Origin: an uncultured Methanoregula sp. | GTDB taxonomy: Archaea > Halobacteriota > Methanomicrobia > Methanomicrobiales > Methanospirillaceae | Direction of reading: 5' to 3' | Assembly: GCF_963678795.1 (NCBI RefSeq) | Contig: NZ_OY787452.1 | Span: 1-64,000 of the forward strand | DNA length: 64,000 nucleotides | Program-made: the position numbers and the translations under genes | Shown: positions 55,068 through 64,000 of the stretch, in pieces | Layout of the letters: each line of letters starts with the position of its first letter | Numbering within the stretch: the stretch's first letter is position 1 | The notes under the pieces: model-generated | The model's database searches: none | Seen by the model: the letters and a program-made list of their open reading frames with translations, nothing else | Told to the model about the DNA's origin: nothing

Positions 55068-56862
55068 CGAGATCCACCACCATCTTCTTGTTGTCGTCGA
55101 TACCCCGAATTTCGATGATGCCGCCACCCTTGCCGGTATAGGATATTCGCGAAACCTCTTTCGGGAGAACCGTGATCTTCCACACCTTGGTGAACTGCCC
55201 GTCCATCTCGCTTGTAAAGTCTGCTCCGGGGACTGCATCGGCCGCATTATCAGCAGAGATGTCGTACACCGATATCTCGCCATCAAAACTGCTGTAGTTG
55301 GCAAGCTCGATTGCCACCTTCCCGTCACGGGTCCCTTTCTTGACGATCAGCTTTCGCATCAGTTTACCTTCAATGGGGCTAGTGTCGACCAGGGGTTTTT
55401 CCACGATCTCGCTCACTTTCTCTGCAATCTCCGGGATGATCGCGCAGACCGCACGGGCCCGGTCCTCGGCCAGCTTGCTCTTGTCCCTGCGGGAGACGAA
55501 GAGCTTGAGATCGCGGCCAAGGTCCTGGAGTGCAAGCACGATCTCTTTTTCGATCTCCGGGATGCTCGCAATGGCATCCTTGCTCTCGCTCGTGAACGGC
55601 ACATTCGTTGAAGCGACATGGACGAGGATCAGGACCGGGCCCATCGGGAGCCCCTGCTGCGAGAGGTTGTAGGATTTCCAGTTCACCCTTGAAACGCAGT
55701 CCGTGATAGCGCAGGCCCCCTGCTGGTACATGAGCGGGACACGGTTGGCAAACCGGAGGATGATGGCATTTCCCTCGGAGGGAAGTTTTCCCCCGTAGCC
55801 AATCGCGGCTTCGACCATGAACGAGTGGCCGGAGAAGACGGAACTCGGGCGGGTCCGGGCAGCGACAAAATCCATCTGGAACTCCTTGTCAAGACCACGC
55901 CGGATCAGCTCCTCCCCGATAGGGGAGAGGCACTGGGATGACGGGGGGGCAGGAACGGCTACTGCCTGCATGGCTGCAAGCAGCGCCTTGAGTTGTTCGG
56001 TGGAAAGACCGTTTACTTTGACCGTACCTTTCAGGCCGGCCCGGTCGCACATGTCCTGCGCGGACTTCCTGCCCACCCGGCTGAACCCGTTGACGAGAAA
56101 ATCGAGGAGATTATCCCCGCTTGCCGCGGCCATCCGCTTGAGCTGCCCGAACTCGATCCCATGGGGATGGGGCTGGATAGCAACCGGACATGCTATCACT
56201 TCCTGACTCACCCGTTCGAACGTGAAGGCCTCGTCGTCAAGTTCAACCCGGAAGCGGGCGTGGGGATTGACCACGGAAGTATAGCGGAGGTACTCGATCA
56301 GCTTCTTCCTGGCCGCCATCGTACTCTTGAACTCGATCTGCACGCGGGTGCCGTGGATCCGGTCCCATTCAAACGGTCCCTGGGATATGATATCCGGCTC
56401 GTTCGTCTCGATTTTTATCTGGATCTCGAACCTGTATGCCGGTTCCTTGTGCCCGGTCCGGGAGATTACTACCGTAGGGAGACCGCTCGTCAGCTGGGCA
56501 TAAAGGACTGCTGCCGAGATGCCGATACCCTGCTGACCCCGGGTCTGGCGGATCTGGTGGAACCGCGAGCCGTAGAGGAGCTTGCCAAAAACAAAAGGGA
56601 TCTGCGCCGGGACGATGCCCGGGCCATTGTCCTCGACAATGATCCGGAAGATGTCGGTGCCGGTCTTCTTGATGCTGATAAAAATGTCGGGAAGCACCTG
56701 CGCTTCCTCGCAGGCATCCAGTGCATTGTCCACCGCTTCCTTGATGGTGGTGATGACCCCGCGCGTGGGGGAATCGAACCCGAGCAGGTGCTTGTTCTTC
56801 TCGAAGAATTCTGCTACACTGATACTGCGCTGCTGTTTCGCGAGCTCCTCAGCGAGCACCAT
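55060..56862 (-). CDS. top6B: DNA topoisomerase VI subunit B
   Basis: The ATP-operated subunit of topoisomerase VI has 600 residues. The GHKL ATPase motifs are TIKEAVDNALDACEEA (E and N), IIVEDNGPGI and TRGQQGIGISAAV; an H2TH and a transducer domain follow, with the switch lysine in VPFTSESKDAI. It is a core archaeal enzyme that relaxes supercoils and decatenates DNA. ATG 56862 gives the usual MVLAEELAK start; a TTG at 56880 is less likely. It overlaps the hisS end by 14 bases and precedes top6A. Confidence 0.97.
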   Translation of the reverse strand: MVLAEELAKQQRSISVAEFFEKNKHLLGFDSPTRGVITTIKEAVDNALDACEEAQVLPDIFISIKKTGTDIFRIIVEDNGPGIVPAQIPFVFGKLLYGSRFHQIRQTRGQQGIGISAAVLYAQLTSGLPTVVISRTGHKEPAYRFEIQIKIETNEPDIISQGPFEWDRIHGTRVQIEFKSTMAARKKLIEYLRYTSVVNPHARFRVELDDEAFTFERVSQEVIACPVAIQPHPHGIEFGQLKRMAAASGDNLLDFLVNGFSRVGRKSAQDMCDRAGLKGTVKVNGLSTEQLKALLAAMQAVAVPAPPSSQCLSPIGEELIRRGLDKEFQMDFVAARTRPSSVFSGHSFMVEAAIGYGGKLPSEGNAIILRFANRVPLMYQQGACAITDCVSRVNWKSYNLSQQGLPMGPVLILVHVASTNVPFTSESKDAIASIPEIEKEIVLALQDLGRDLKLFVSRRDKSKLAEDRARAVCAIIPEIAEKVSEIVEKPLVDTSPIEGKLMRKLIVKKGTRDGKVAIELANYSSFDGEISVYDISADNAADAVPGADFTSEMDGQFTKVWKITVLPKEVSRISYTGKGGGIIEIRGIDDNKKMVVDLDV

Positions 56863-58084
56863 GGGCACGCACCTCGGCAATGGCCTCTGCTAGTCCGACC
56901 GTCTTCTGTTCGCCGGTCTTCAGGTTCTTGAGCGTGACTTCGCCGGTTTCAGCCTCGCGTTTGCCGATGACGACCGCGAAATCCGCAGACTTCGAGGCAT
57001 GGGCCAGCTGGGCCCCGAGCCCCCGCCCCATGAGGTCCATCTCGGTGCGGATACCGGCATCGCGGAACGCCTTCCCGACCGCAAGTGCCCGCATCCGGCC
57101 GTCGTCCGTGCAGGCAAGCCCGACGATGGTATCCTTCCGGTTCAGCGCGGTCTCGCCAAGGGAGACCATCACCCGGTCAAAGCCGATCGCAAACCCGCAC
57201 GATGCCACGTCATCGCCGCCAAAGAGGTGGGCGAGACGGTACGCCCCGCCGCCAAGGATCTGGTTCTCGGCCCCGAGATTCTCTGCAAAACCTTCAAAGA
57301 CAATACCGGTATAATAATCGAGCCCCCGGGCAATACCGAAGTTCAGGGAATACTTCACCCCGGCGGCATCGAGCGACGCGATAGTCTGCTCAACCCGCTC
57401 TCTCTCCGGGATTGTCCCGGCAATCTCGAATGCCTCGGCAAGGTCCCGGGTTGCCACGAGCGCGGTCAGGGAGGCAGCGAGATCGGTCTTTTTTAACGAT
57501 TCAAGGGTTGCGTTGAGGCCATCGAAATCCTTCTTGTCGAGGTGGGCCCGCACCTTGCGCTGCATGGCCGGTTCGAGATCCTTTACCAGATTCTTCATGA
57601 AGGAGAGATGGCCGACCCTGAGATCGTACGTAACACCGGTCGCGTCGAGCATACCGGATGCGAGCATGATCGTCTCCGCATCGGCAGCAGCGGTATCGGC
57701 ACCGATAAGTTCAACCCCGAACTGCCAGAACTGGCGGTACCGTCCCTTCTGGGGCCGCTCGTACCGGAAGCAGTCGGCATAGTAGCACCAGCGCAGGGGC
57801 TTGGGGGCCACTTTTGCCTCGTTGATGTACATCCTGATGACCGCGGCGGTGATCTCGGGCCGGAGCGCGAGTTTGCGCCCGCCCTTGTCTTCAAAGACAT
57901 ACATCTCGCCAATGATCCCTTCGCCGGAGCGCATGGTGAAGAGCTCAAGATCCTCGAATTCCGGCGTGCAGACCTCGCGGTAGCCCCACCGGCGCGCAAC
58001 TTCCCGGAGGCGCCACTCGACAGCGCGGCGCGCTTCCATCTCGTCAGGTAAAAAATCCCGTGTTCCCCGTGGTTTCTGGAGCAT
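56849..58084 (-). CDS. hisS: Histidyl-tRNA synthetase
   Basis: This class II aminoacyl-tRNA synthetase of 411 residues attaches histidine to tRNA-His. Motif 1 is in MLQKPRGTRDFLPDEME and its following helix, LALRPEITAAVIRMYI and RWCYYADCFRYERPQKGRYRQFWQFGVELIG give motif 2 with the GR loop, and NFGIARGLDYYTGIVFE is the HisRS-specific histidine-binding motif (HisA/B). The C-terminal anticodon-binding domain ends with AIAEVRAH. It is the first gene of the hisS-top6B-top6A operon on the minus strand. Confidence 0.97.
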   Translation of the reverse strand: MLQKPRGTRDFLPDEMEARRAVEWRLREVARRWGYREVCTPEFEDLELFTMRSGEGIIGEMYVFEDKGGRKLALRPEITAAVIRMYINEAKVAPKPLRWCYYADCFRYERPQKGRYRQFWQFGVELIGADTAAADAETIMLASGMLDATGVTYDLRVGHLSFMKNLVKDLEPAMQRKVRAHLDKKDFDGLNATLESLKKTDLAASLTALVATRDLAEAFEIAGTIPERERVEQTIASLDAAGVKYSLNFGIARGLDYYTGIVFEGFAENLGAENQILGGGAYRLAHLFGGDDVASCGFAIGFDRVMVSLGETALNRKDTIVGLACTDDGRMRALAVGKAFRDAGIRTEMDLMGRGLGAQLAHASKSADFAVVIGKREAETGEVTLKNLKTGEQKTVGLAEAIAEVRAHGAR

Positions 58085-58120
58085 GATGAAAAATCCCTGT
58101 CCTGTACTGTTGGTATCTCA

Positions 58121-58441
58121 TTATTTTTTATTCGTCCTGTTGATCGGTACGCTGCCAAGGAACCGCTGGAACGTTGTCTCATTTTTCCAGACCTTCTCCT
58201 TCTTCTGGTTGGTAACCAGGTAGATGCCGGCGAGGATCAGGCCGAGACCGAGGATCTCGAAATCGGGCACGCGATACGTTATCTGGAGACCGAGTCCCGC
58301 GAGAGCCCCGTAGAGAACCCCCATGTACGCGGCTTTCCGGTAACCGGCAAGGCCGGTCCGGAAGAAGATCCGGGCATCGCGCAGCCAGAGGAAGATCGTT
58401 GCCCCTGCACCAAACATCGCGACATAGATGAGATACGTCAT
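58121..58441 (-). CDS. Small integral membrane protein, unrecognised
   Basis: This 106-residue protein has three to four hydrophobic segments: LIYVAMFGAGATIFLWL (residues 3-19), AAYMGVLYGALAGLGLQI (37-54) and LGLGLILAGIYLVT (67-80), with a charged C-terminal tail (NQKKEKVWKNETT). No family is clear. It starts 37 bases before the hisS start on the same strand and lies divergently from larB. A role in membrane-associated support of the adjacent genes is unproven. Confidence 0.7.
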   Translation of the reverse strand: MTYLIYVAMFGAGATIFLWLRDARIFFRTGLAGYRKAAYMGVLYGALAGLGLQITYRVPDFEILGLGLILAGIYLVTNQKKEKVWKNETTFQRFLGSVPINRTNKK

Positions 58442-58454
58442 TTCAATGAACTAA

Positions 58455-58464
58455 CTTATTATAC
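58455..58464 (+). promoter_or_regulatory. Candidate TATA box for larB
   Basis: CTTATTATAC is centred about 33 bases before the larB ATG at 58493, which would give a leaderless or nearly leaderless transcript, a common archaeal arrangement. The opposite strand is AT-rich enough to serve the divergent gene. Confidence 0.45.
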
Positions 58465-58492
58465 GCCGATCCATATCTGTATTATTACAACC

Positions 58493-59772
<1,280 letters not shown>

Positions 59773-59782
59773 GAACGGGAAT

Positions 59783-61069
59783 ATGGGAACATTTGACTTT
59801 TTAAAAAATATCCTGGGTAAAAAAGAACCCGAAATCATGGATATCGCGTTCGATACCATCCCGTCACGGCTTGACCGGCATGAGAAATCCGCGCATGAGA
59901 CACTCATTTCGACAACACAAGAGCCGGTCCGGAACATCCGGAACGCAGCGGCCCAGCTCCAGCTCATTGTAAACGGGATTGCCGGTGCAGAGCATGATCC
60001 TGCTCTCCACCCCAAGATAAAGAGTATAGCAAAAAATTCACTGCCCCTGTTTGTGAAGGCTATGAATTCATCCCTGGCAAAGGAGATGCCCGATGACCGG
60101 GAAGAGTTTTACCTTGCGGCAGTGGAATGCGTCAAGGGCTGCCTGAACGGTTCCCGGGGCCAGGGCCGGTATCTCCAGATGGTATTTCCCGAAGAGATGA
60201 AATCCGTCAAGACCGGTATCGATACCATGGGCCGTGAGATCAACGGGATTACCGCAGCATTATCTGCATACCGGAGAACAATGGCAATCACAACCGAAGT
60301 ACGGTCCCTGCATGCAACCCTCATCACGTTGAAAGGGGATCTTGACCGGTCTGTCGAGAAAGACGCAAGGAGCGGAAGGCGTATTGCTGAACTTACTGCC
60401 AGGATTGGAGCAATAGAGCAAGAACTCGAACACCTCAATACCGGCGAAGCAACACAGGAGATCGCGGACCAGAAATCTGCACTCGCCGCATGTGAAAAGG
60501 CCCGCGATGATGCAATCCGCCAGTACGCGGCTCTCTCGATGACCGCATCCCATGTCTTCCGCAAAGCCGAGAAGCTCTCGCAGAAAGAGCATAACAAACC
60601 GGAAACCGAGGCTCTGCGTAATGCAATGGAACTCCTTTCAGATCATGCCATGCCGGATCTGAAACAACTTGAGGAGGCACTGAACCGTGCCTGCCCCGTT
60701 GCCGAACGAATGATCACGGCGGGAGAAATTCCCCTTAAAAACAAAGAGGAACGTGCGGTATTTTCCGATGCATCACAGTTTTGTTCGGACATGTGTGCGG
60801 CCGGCAGGGCGGTTCAGGAGCAGGAGGATGCCTGCAGTGCCGCCGGACAAAAAATTGCAGGGCACCCGCTTCTTACCCGTATTCATTCCCTTGAACGGGA
60901 GAAGACCCAGCAACATGCAATGCTGGTAAAAGAGGGACAGAGTAAGCGGGAACTTGAGGGGTGGAGGGTTGGTGCAAAGGAGCAGATCCCGGTCCTTCTT
61001 GAAGACCTGACAAAGAAAATGGGGATCATAGAAGGGGATACCGTTCAGGTCCATATAACCGGTGCGTAA
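59783..61069 (+). CDS. Coiled-coil protein, unrecognised
   Basis: This 428-residue cytoplasmic protein has no membrane segment. The N-terminal ~110 residues are helical with no family I recognise (FDFLKNILGKKEPEIMDIA). Long heptad regions follow: TLKGDLDRSVEKDARSGRR, then AELTARIGAIEQELEHLN and a central helix up to about residue 250; a second helical region covers residues ~330-400. The protein ends IIEGDTVQVHITGA. It follows nadM by 10 bases, so it may belong to the same transcript. The function is unknown. Confidence 0.75.
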   Translation: MGTFDFLKNILGKKEPEIMDIAFDTIPSRLDRHEKSAHETLISTTQEPVRNIRNAAAQLQLIVNGIAGAEHDPALHPKIKSIAKNSLPLFVKAMNSSLAKEMPDDREEFYLAAVECVKGCLNGSRGQGRYLQMVFPEEMKSVKTGIDTMGREINGITAALSAYRRTMAITTEVRSLHATLITLKGDLDRSVEKDARSGRRIAELTARIGAIEQELEHLNTGEATQEIADQKSALAACEKARDDAIRQYAALSMTASHVFRKAEKLSQKEHNKPETEALRNAMELLSDHAMPDLKQLEEALNRACPVAERMITAGEIPLKNKEERAVFSDASQFCSDMCAAGRAVQEQEDACSAAGQKIAGHPLLTRIHSLEREKTQQHAMLVKEGQSKRELEGWRVGAKEQIPVLLEDLTKKMGIIEGDTVQVHITGA

Positions 61070-61209
61070 TCATTTCCAGGCTGATACGTGTACGTGAGGC
61101 AATAACAATTCTTTACGGTCACCAGTAGACATTGAGTGAGATCATCAGGTGAAGACGATTCCCTCGTAAAGAAGAGAGGATAGGTCTCCATCTTATCGTG
61201 ATTTCCGGA

Positions 61210-61962
61210 TCAGGAGATGATCCGGATGAAGGAGAACGTAGAATAGTCCGTGTACGCAAATTCGGGAGCGTACCCGTGACATCCCCCGACCCGCAGGATC
61301 GTGGGGACATCCAGGGGAACCCGGGCTACTTCCAGCTCGAGTTGCCGGTCACCTTTCAGGGTGAGCGGTTCAAAGTCAAGCGTTTGCTGGACAATCCCCT
61401 CCGTAGTCTTCCTGCAGCAGATATGCTCGTGCTGGTGGCCGCAGCAGAGGTGGGTCAGTCCGCGCTTTTCAAGGGTTTCAAACGCCATGGGTGCCGTGTA
61501 ATGGTAACCGGTGAAAAAATCGCCGGACTCGTGCGAGAGGCGCTGCCAGCATTTCAGCCGGAGCGTCTGGTTCCCGAGGTCCATGGGGCCCCCATGGACA
61601 AAGAGCATGCCCTGGTCCGACCATTCCATGGGCATGGTGTTGAAGATGGACAGGAGGGGGGAATCCCGCAACTGCTCGTGACGGTACGTACTTGCCGCAT
61701 CGCTGCCGCTCACCAGTATGCCGTGGAGGAACGCATGGTCATGGTTCCCGAGAACAGAGACAAGGCGATATTCCTGCGAGAGGGTATGGACCTTCTCAAG
61801 GGTTTCCTGGGGCCGGCTTCCACGGTGAAGGAGATCCCCGAGATTCACGAGAAGATCAAGAGGGCCAAACGCTTGGGAAAAGGATGGATCCCTGATACAG
61901 GAAGCAAGTGCACCGACAGCCGCTGCATCAGCATGTACATCCGAAAATATTAGGGTACCCAT
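61210..61962 (-). CDS. Metallophosphoesterase
   Basis: This calcineurin-like phosphoesterase has 250 residues. LIFSDVHADAAAV (D and H), LVNLGDLLHRG (GD), SVLGNHDHAF (GNHD), FVHGG and GHQHEHI are the five metal-binding motifs in order. The substrate may be a cyclic nucleotide, a phosphoprotein or a phospholipid. It is monocistronic and convergent with the coiled-coil gene (140-base gap). The long frame on the opposite strand over it is not supported by any family features. Confidence 0.92.
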   Translation of the reverse strand: MGTLIFSDVHADAAAVGALASCIRDPSFSQAFGPLDLLVNLGDLLHRGSRPQETLEKVHTLSQEYRLVSVLGNHDHAFLHGILVSGSDAASTYRHEQLRDSPLLSIFNTMPMEWSDQGMLFVHGGPMDLGNQTLRLKCWQRLSHESGDFFTGYHYTAPMAFETLEKRGLTHLCCGHQHEHICCRKTTEGIVQQTLDFEPLTLKGDRQLELEVARVPLDVPTILRVGGCHGYAPEFAYTDYSTFSFIRIIS

Positions 61963-62144
61963 ACCGGTAGCGGAATTATTTGATCTTCTTTCTCATATAT
62001 ACCTAGGATGCCACAGGTTCAATAAACCGGACATCATGTGTGGATATGTTGATGTGAGATTCCGGCAAACGTATTGTCAGGATACCCTGGATCATTGCAG
62101 GCGGGTTTTGCGGCCGGAGTGACGGGTAACGTAAGACAAAGAAC

Positions 62145-62633
62145 ATGAGGTACAGTCCCATGGAACGATTCCTTGATGCGTATATTGAACGAACAAAAAC
62201 CCATTTTCCCGGATTTCCTGCTGCAACAGCACACGAAATTGCATCAGCTTTTCTGGCCTTCAAATTCGGTTTATACGAGAATGCCGCCCGCGAATGCACC
62301 CATGCCATAACACTCATTCCGGAAAGCCCTGCAAATGCAAGCCTGAAAAAGGCACTCGCCATTGTCCGCGCCAATGCCGAGGACAGGAACAACTCTCAGG
62401 TCACCGCGGATCTCTCGGTTGCATTCACCGATGCCGAGCGTGCCTATGTTCCCATTGTCATCCCGGCAGAAAAGAACGAGGACCCGGGAACCCTTGATCT
62501 CGACAATGCACTCATCATGATCTACGTGGTTGCTCTCATAACGTCAGCCGATGACGAAGAGGCCCTTGAAGAGCACCGGAAACGGATCATCAGGATGCTG
62601 ATGGATTACAAAAAACCGATGGGACTTGAATAA
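62145..62633 (+). CDS. Small helical protein, unrecognised
   Basis: This 162-residue protein (157 if ATG 62160 is used) is mostly helical with no signal peptide or membrane segment. FPGFPAATAHEIASAFLAFKFGLY and LVFT-like SVAFTDAERAYVPIVI give it some TPR-like form: two helix-turn-helix units near residues 25-65 look like a tetratricopeptide pair. A conserved-looking DLDNALIMIYVVALITSADDEEAL segment follows. Seven T residues directly after the stop suggest a transcription end. The role is unknown. Confidence 0.68.
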   Translation: MRYSPMERFLDAYIERTKTHFPGFPAATAHEIASAFLAFKFGLYENAARECTHAITLIPESPANASLKKALAIVRANAEDRNNSQVTADLSVAFTDAERAYVPIVIPAEKNEDPGTLDLDNALIMIYVVALITSADDEEALEEHRKRIIRMLMDYKKPMGLE

Positions 62634-62640
62634 TTTTTTT
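62634..62640 (+). terminator. Poly-T transcription end
   Basis: TTTTTTT follows the stop of the helical protein directly. The next gene is on the opposite strand and converges on this site. Confidence 0.4.
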
Positions 62641-62683
62641 GTGGGAAAATTTTGCGGGAAAATAAAAGATCATTTCCCGGGTC

Positions 62684-63325
62684 TTATGTTTCCTTTTCCC
62701 GGATCAGGGCATCGCGTTCAGCCTGGATTTTCTGCTCGTTCTGGAAATTCCTGACCATATAGGCAAAGACGAACATGCCAATGGCGTTTGCAAGGATCAT
62801 GGGGATGTACACTCTCCCGACTATCGCCAGCGCCGCATCGAACGGGCGGGCGATGAGGAGCGTGAGTACCATGTGGAAGATCTCCATGAGGATGGCAAAG
62901 AGTACTGCGATTTTCCAGCCGGCAAATTTCTTTTTGCAGTACAGCCAGATGAGCCCGCCGAAAAGCCCGGCAAAGACTGCGGTGACCGAGCAGGAGTAAA
63001 CGGTGATGCCGCCCATGCTGAACCGGTAGGCAGCGCCTATCAGTCCCGCGCCAATGCCAACCCACGGGCCGGCAAGGAGGCCGGCAAGCATGGGGCCGAG
63101 GTCGCGGACGTTCACGACCGAGCCCATGAACTCGACACCGCTGATCGTCCCGTACACGGAAAGGGCACCGAAGAAGAGGACAAGGATTACCTGGGTGGTG
63201 ACTGTTGTGCGGCCGTCAAGGATCTCCGGGAAGATCCGGCTCCGGGTCAGGAGGTATGCTGCCACAATGATCACGCACATGAGCTGCAGGAGCACATTGA
63301 GCTGGGTGAGTACTGAAAAGTCCAT
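62684..63325 (-). CDS. 5TM-LYT-type membrane sensor module
   Basis: This membrane protein of 213 residues has six hydrophobic segments and fits the LytS-YhcK type transmembrane sensor (5TM-LYT) domain, normally attached to a signalling kinase. LCVIIVAAYLLTR, VILVLFFGALSVYGTI, MLAGLLAGPWVGIGAGLIGAAYRF (with the characteristic R-F end), VFAGLFGGLIWLYC and ILANAIGMFVFAYM follow one another. It ends IQAERDALIREKET, the coiled linker that usually leads to an output domain, but no such domain follows. ATG 63325 was preferred because the longer upstream frame lacks family features. Confidence 0.8.
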   Translation of the reverse strand: MDFSVLTQLNVLLQLMCVIIVAAYLLTRSRIFPEILDGRTTVTTQVILVLFFGALSVYGTISGVEFMGSVVNVRDLGPMLAGLLAGPWVGIGAGLIGAAYRFSMGGITVYSCSVTAVFAGLFGGLIWLYCKKKFAGWKIAVLFAILMEIFHMVLTLLIARPFDAALAIVGRVYIPMILANAIGMFVFAYMVRNFQNEQKIQAERDALIREKET

Positions 63326-63920
63326 GATATGATATCCTGAGGAAGTAACGTTGCTCACAATCTCTGATAAACGATGCTGGTGCTTTTCCTTTTTAACGCC
63401 GTAGCGATCGAACTCCTGCAGGAGAACGATAACCGGATTGCAACCCGGATCCTGTTGCTGCGCCCGATTAACCGGCCCGGGGATTCCGCGCCGGGGGCGG
63501 GATGACAAACGCTCCATTCCTCCCATCCCCTATCCGGAAGGAGGGTCGGAGGGGACTTTCTGCGCCCAATTGATGCTAATTAGACATTTTTATGTCTTCG
63601 GCGTGAAAAAATCAATCCGGGCCTTATACGCAGAGGAAAATAACCTCATAGCACCGTTTTTCCCCAATTCGATCCATTTTCGGAAACCCTAAAACAGGGG
63701 TCCTGATAAAGTCTGTTATTCGGGCCCCGATTGCCAATCCGGGTGTTTTACGAGGGGTCGATTATCAGCCATCCTTACCCTTTCCCGGGGGATTCGCACC
63801 GACGAAGGGTTCCGGAATGGGTGCCCATAGCGGGGGTGTCGCTGTACCGGTTTTTCCGGATATTTCGTAATGAAAGATTTTAAAAAATTTTTGTTATGCA
63901 AAATATCAAAACAATTCAAA
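63326..63920. other. Intergenic region without a convincing gene
   Basis: About 600 bases upstream of the 5TM-LYT gene. A plus-strand frame of 84 codons (63438-63692) has a composition unlike a protein and no motif, so I leave it out. Several G/C-rich runs are present but no clear tRNA or hairpin is visible. TGCTAATTAGACATTTTTATG near 63575 may hold promoter elements for the minus-strand gene. Confidence 0.5.
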
Positions 63921-63922
63921 AA

Positions 63923-63990
63923 TTTTCAACCGGACTTTGATTTTTATTTTTCAACCGGACCTTGATTGAAAAATTTTCAGCAGACTTTGA
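63923..63990. repeat. Three imperfect 25-base direct repeats, cut by the window edge
   Basis: TTTTCAACCGGACTTTGA stands at 63923-63940, TTTTCAACCGGACCTTGA at 63948-63965, and TTTTCAGCAGACTTTGA at 63974-63990, with a period of 25-26 bases and AT-rich spacers of 7-8 bases. The spacers are far too short for a CRISPR array. The repeat may continue past the window. It could be a protein-binding array or decayed repeat DNA. Confidence 0.6.
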
Positions 63991-64000
63991 TTGAATTTTT

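Noticed and set aside
55068..55328. An 87-codon N-terminal extension of top6A
   Set aside because: It is only another frame of the top6B coding sequence. MSKEEL at 55067 matches the usual start of subunit A, and the extra residues show no family features.
55993..56931. A 312-codon plus-strand frame over top6B and hisS
   Set aside because: It is antisense to two well-identified core genes and bridges both without any motif of its own.
61198..61953. A 251-codon plus-strand frame over the metallophosphoesterase gene
   Set aside because: All five metallophosphoesterase motifs lie on the minus strand. The plus frame has no motif and uses complement-type codons.
63438..63692. An 84-codon plus-strand frame in the right-hand intergenic region
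   Set aside because: The sequence begins with cysteine- and arginine-rich residues of no known type and shows no ribosome site or domain; a chance frame is more likely.
63923..64000. Possible start of a CRISPR array
   Set aside because: The repeat units are imperfect and separated by only 7-8 bases, and no cas gene is present in the window.

Overview
The window looks like chromosomal DNA of a methanogenic archaeon, most likely of the order Methanomicrobiales (a Methanoregula-like organism is my guess from gene content and style, not a database result). The archaeal signs are topoisomerase VI subunits A and B, an archaeal-type NMN adenylyltransferase (NadM), a nickel-pincer gene larB, an ISH3-family insertion sequence, TATA-like promoters and short ATGA-type gene overlaps. 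No tRNA, rRNA or CRISPR array was found.

Bases 1-41,900 are a very large surface-glycan (O-antigen-like or S-layer-glycan) island. It holds modules for several activated sugars. (a) GDP-D-glycero-alpha-D-manno-heptose: hddA, hddC, gmhA, gmhB (1,968-8,922). (b) A nonulosonate-like CMP sugar: KdsC-like phosphatase, NeuB-like synthase, NeuA-like cytidylyltransferase, then a class III aminotransferase, a VOC protein, a TIM-barrel isomerase and two SDRs (10,600-18,097). (c) L-fucose or L-colitose: GT10 and GT11 fucosyltransferases, a GDP-fucose-synthase-type SDR and a ColD-like dehydratase (22,394-28,168). (d) CDP-3,6-dideoxyhexose, possibly with a yersiniose-type branch: rfbF, rfbG, an epimerase remnant, a YerE-like ThDP enzyme and rfbH (28,397-33,616). 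(e) UDP-N-acetyl-L-fucosamine: wbjC/capF, wbjD/capG, wbjB/capE (36,034-39,508). Four cobalamin-binding radical SAM proteins and several glycosyltransferases are scattered among these. Two insertion sequences have entered the island: an IS5-family element beside a decayed second hddC copy, and an ISH3-family element that cleanly splits a glycan gene.

Bases 41,898-53,966 run on the minus strand and form the most unusual part: two LpxD-like hexapeptide acyltransferases, a holo-ACP synthase, an acyl carrier protein, an acyl-AMP ligase, a LuxE-like acyl-protein synthetase, a LuxC-like acyl reductase, two tandem FabG-like SDRs and a split transketolase, flanked by a polysaccharide-deacetylase-like protein, a methyltransferase and a glycosyltransferase. 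An ACP-based acyl and aldehyde system is unexpected in an archaeon, which has no fatty-acid-based lipids. I infer that it makes acyl groups for amino sugars and perhaps a chain-extended sugar or ketol.

Bases 53,973-63,325 are GC-rich housekeeping DNA: top6A, top6B, hisS, a small membrane protein, larB, nadM, a coiled-coil protein, a metallophosphoesterase, a small conserved-looking protein and a 5TM-LYT membrane sensor module. The last 675 bases have no convincing gene and end in short AT-rich tandem repeats cut by the window edge.
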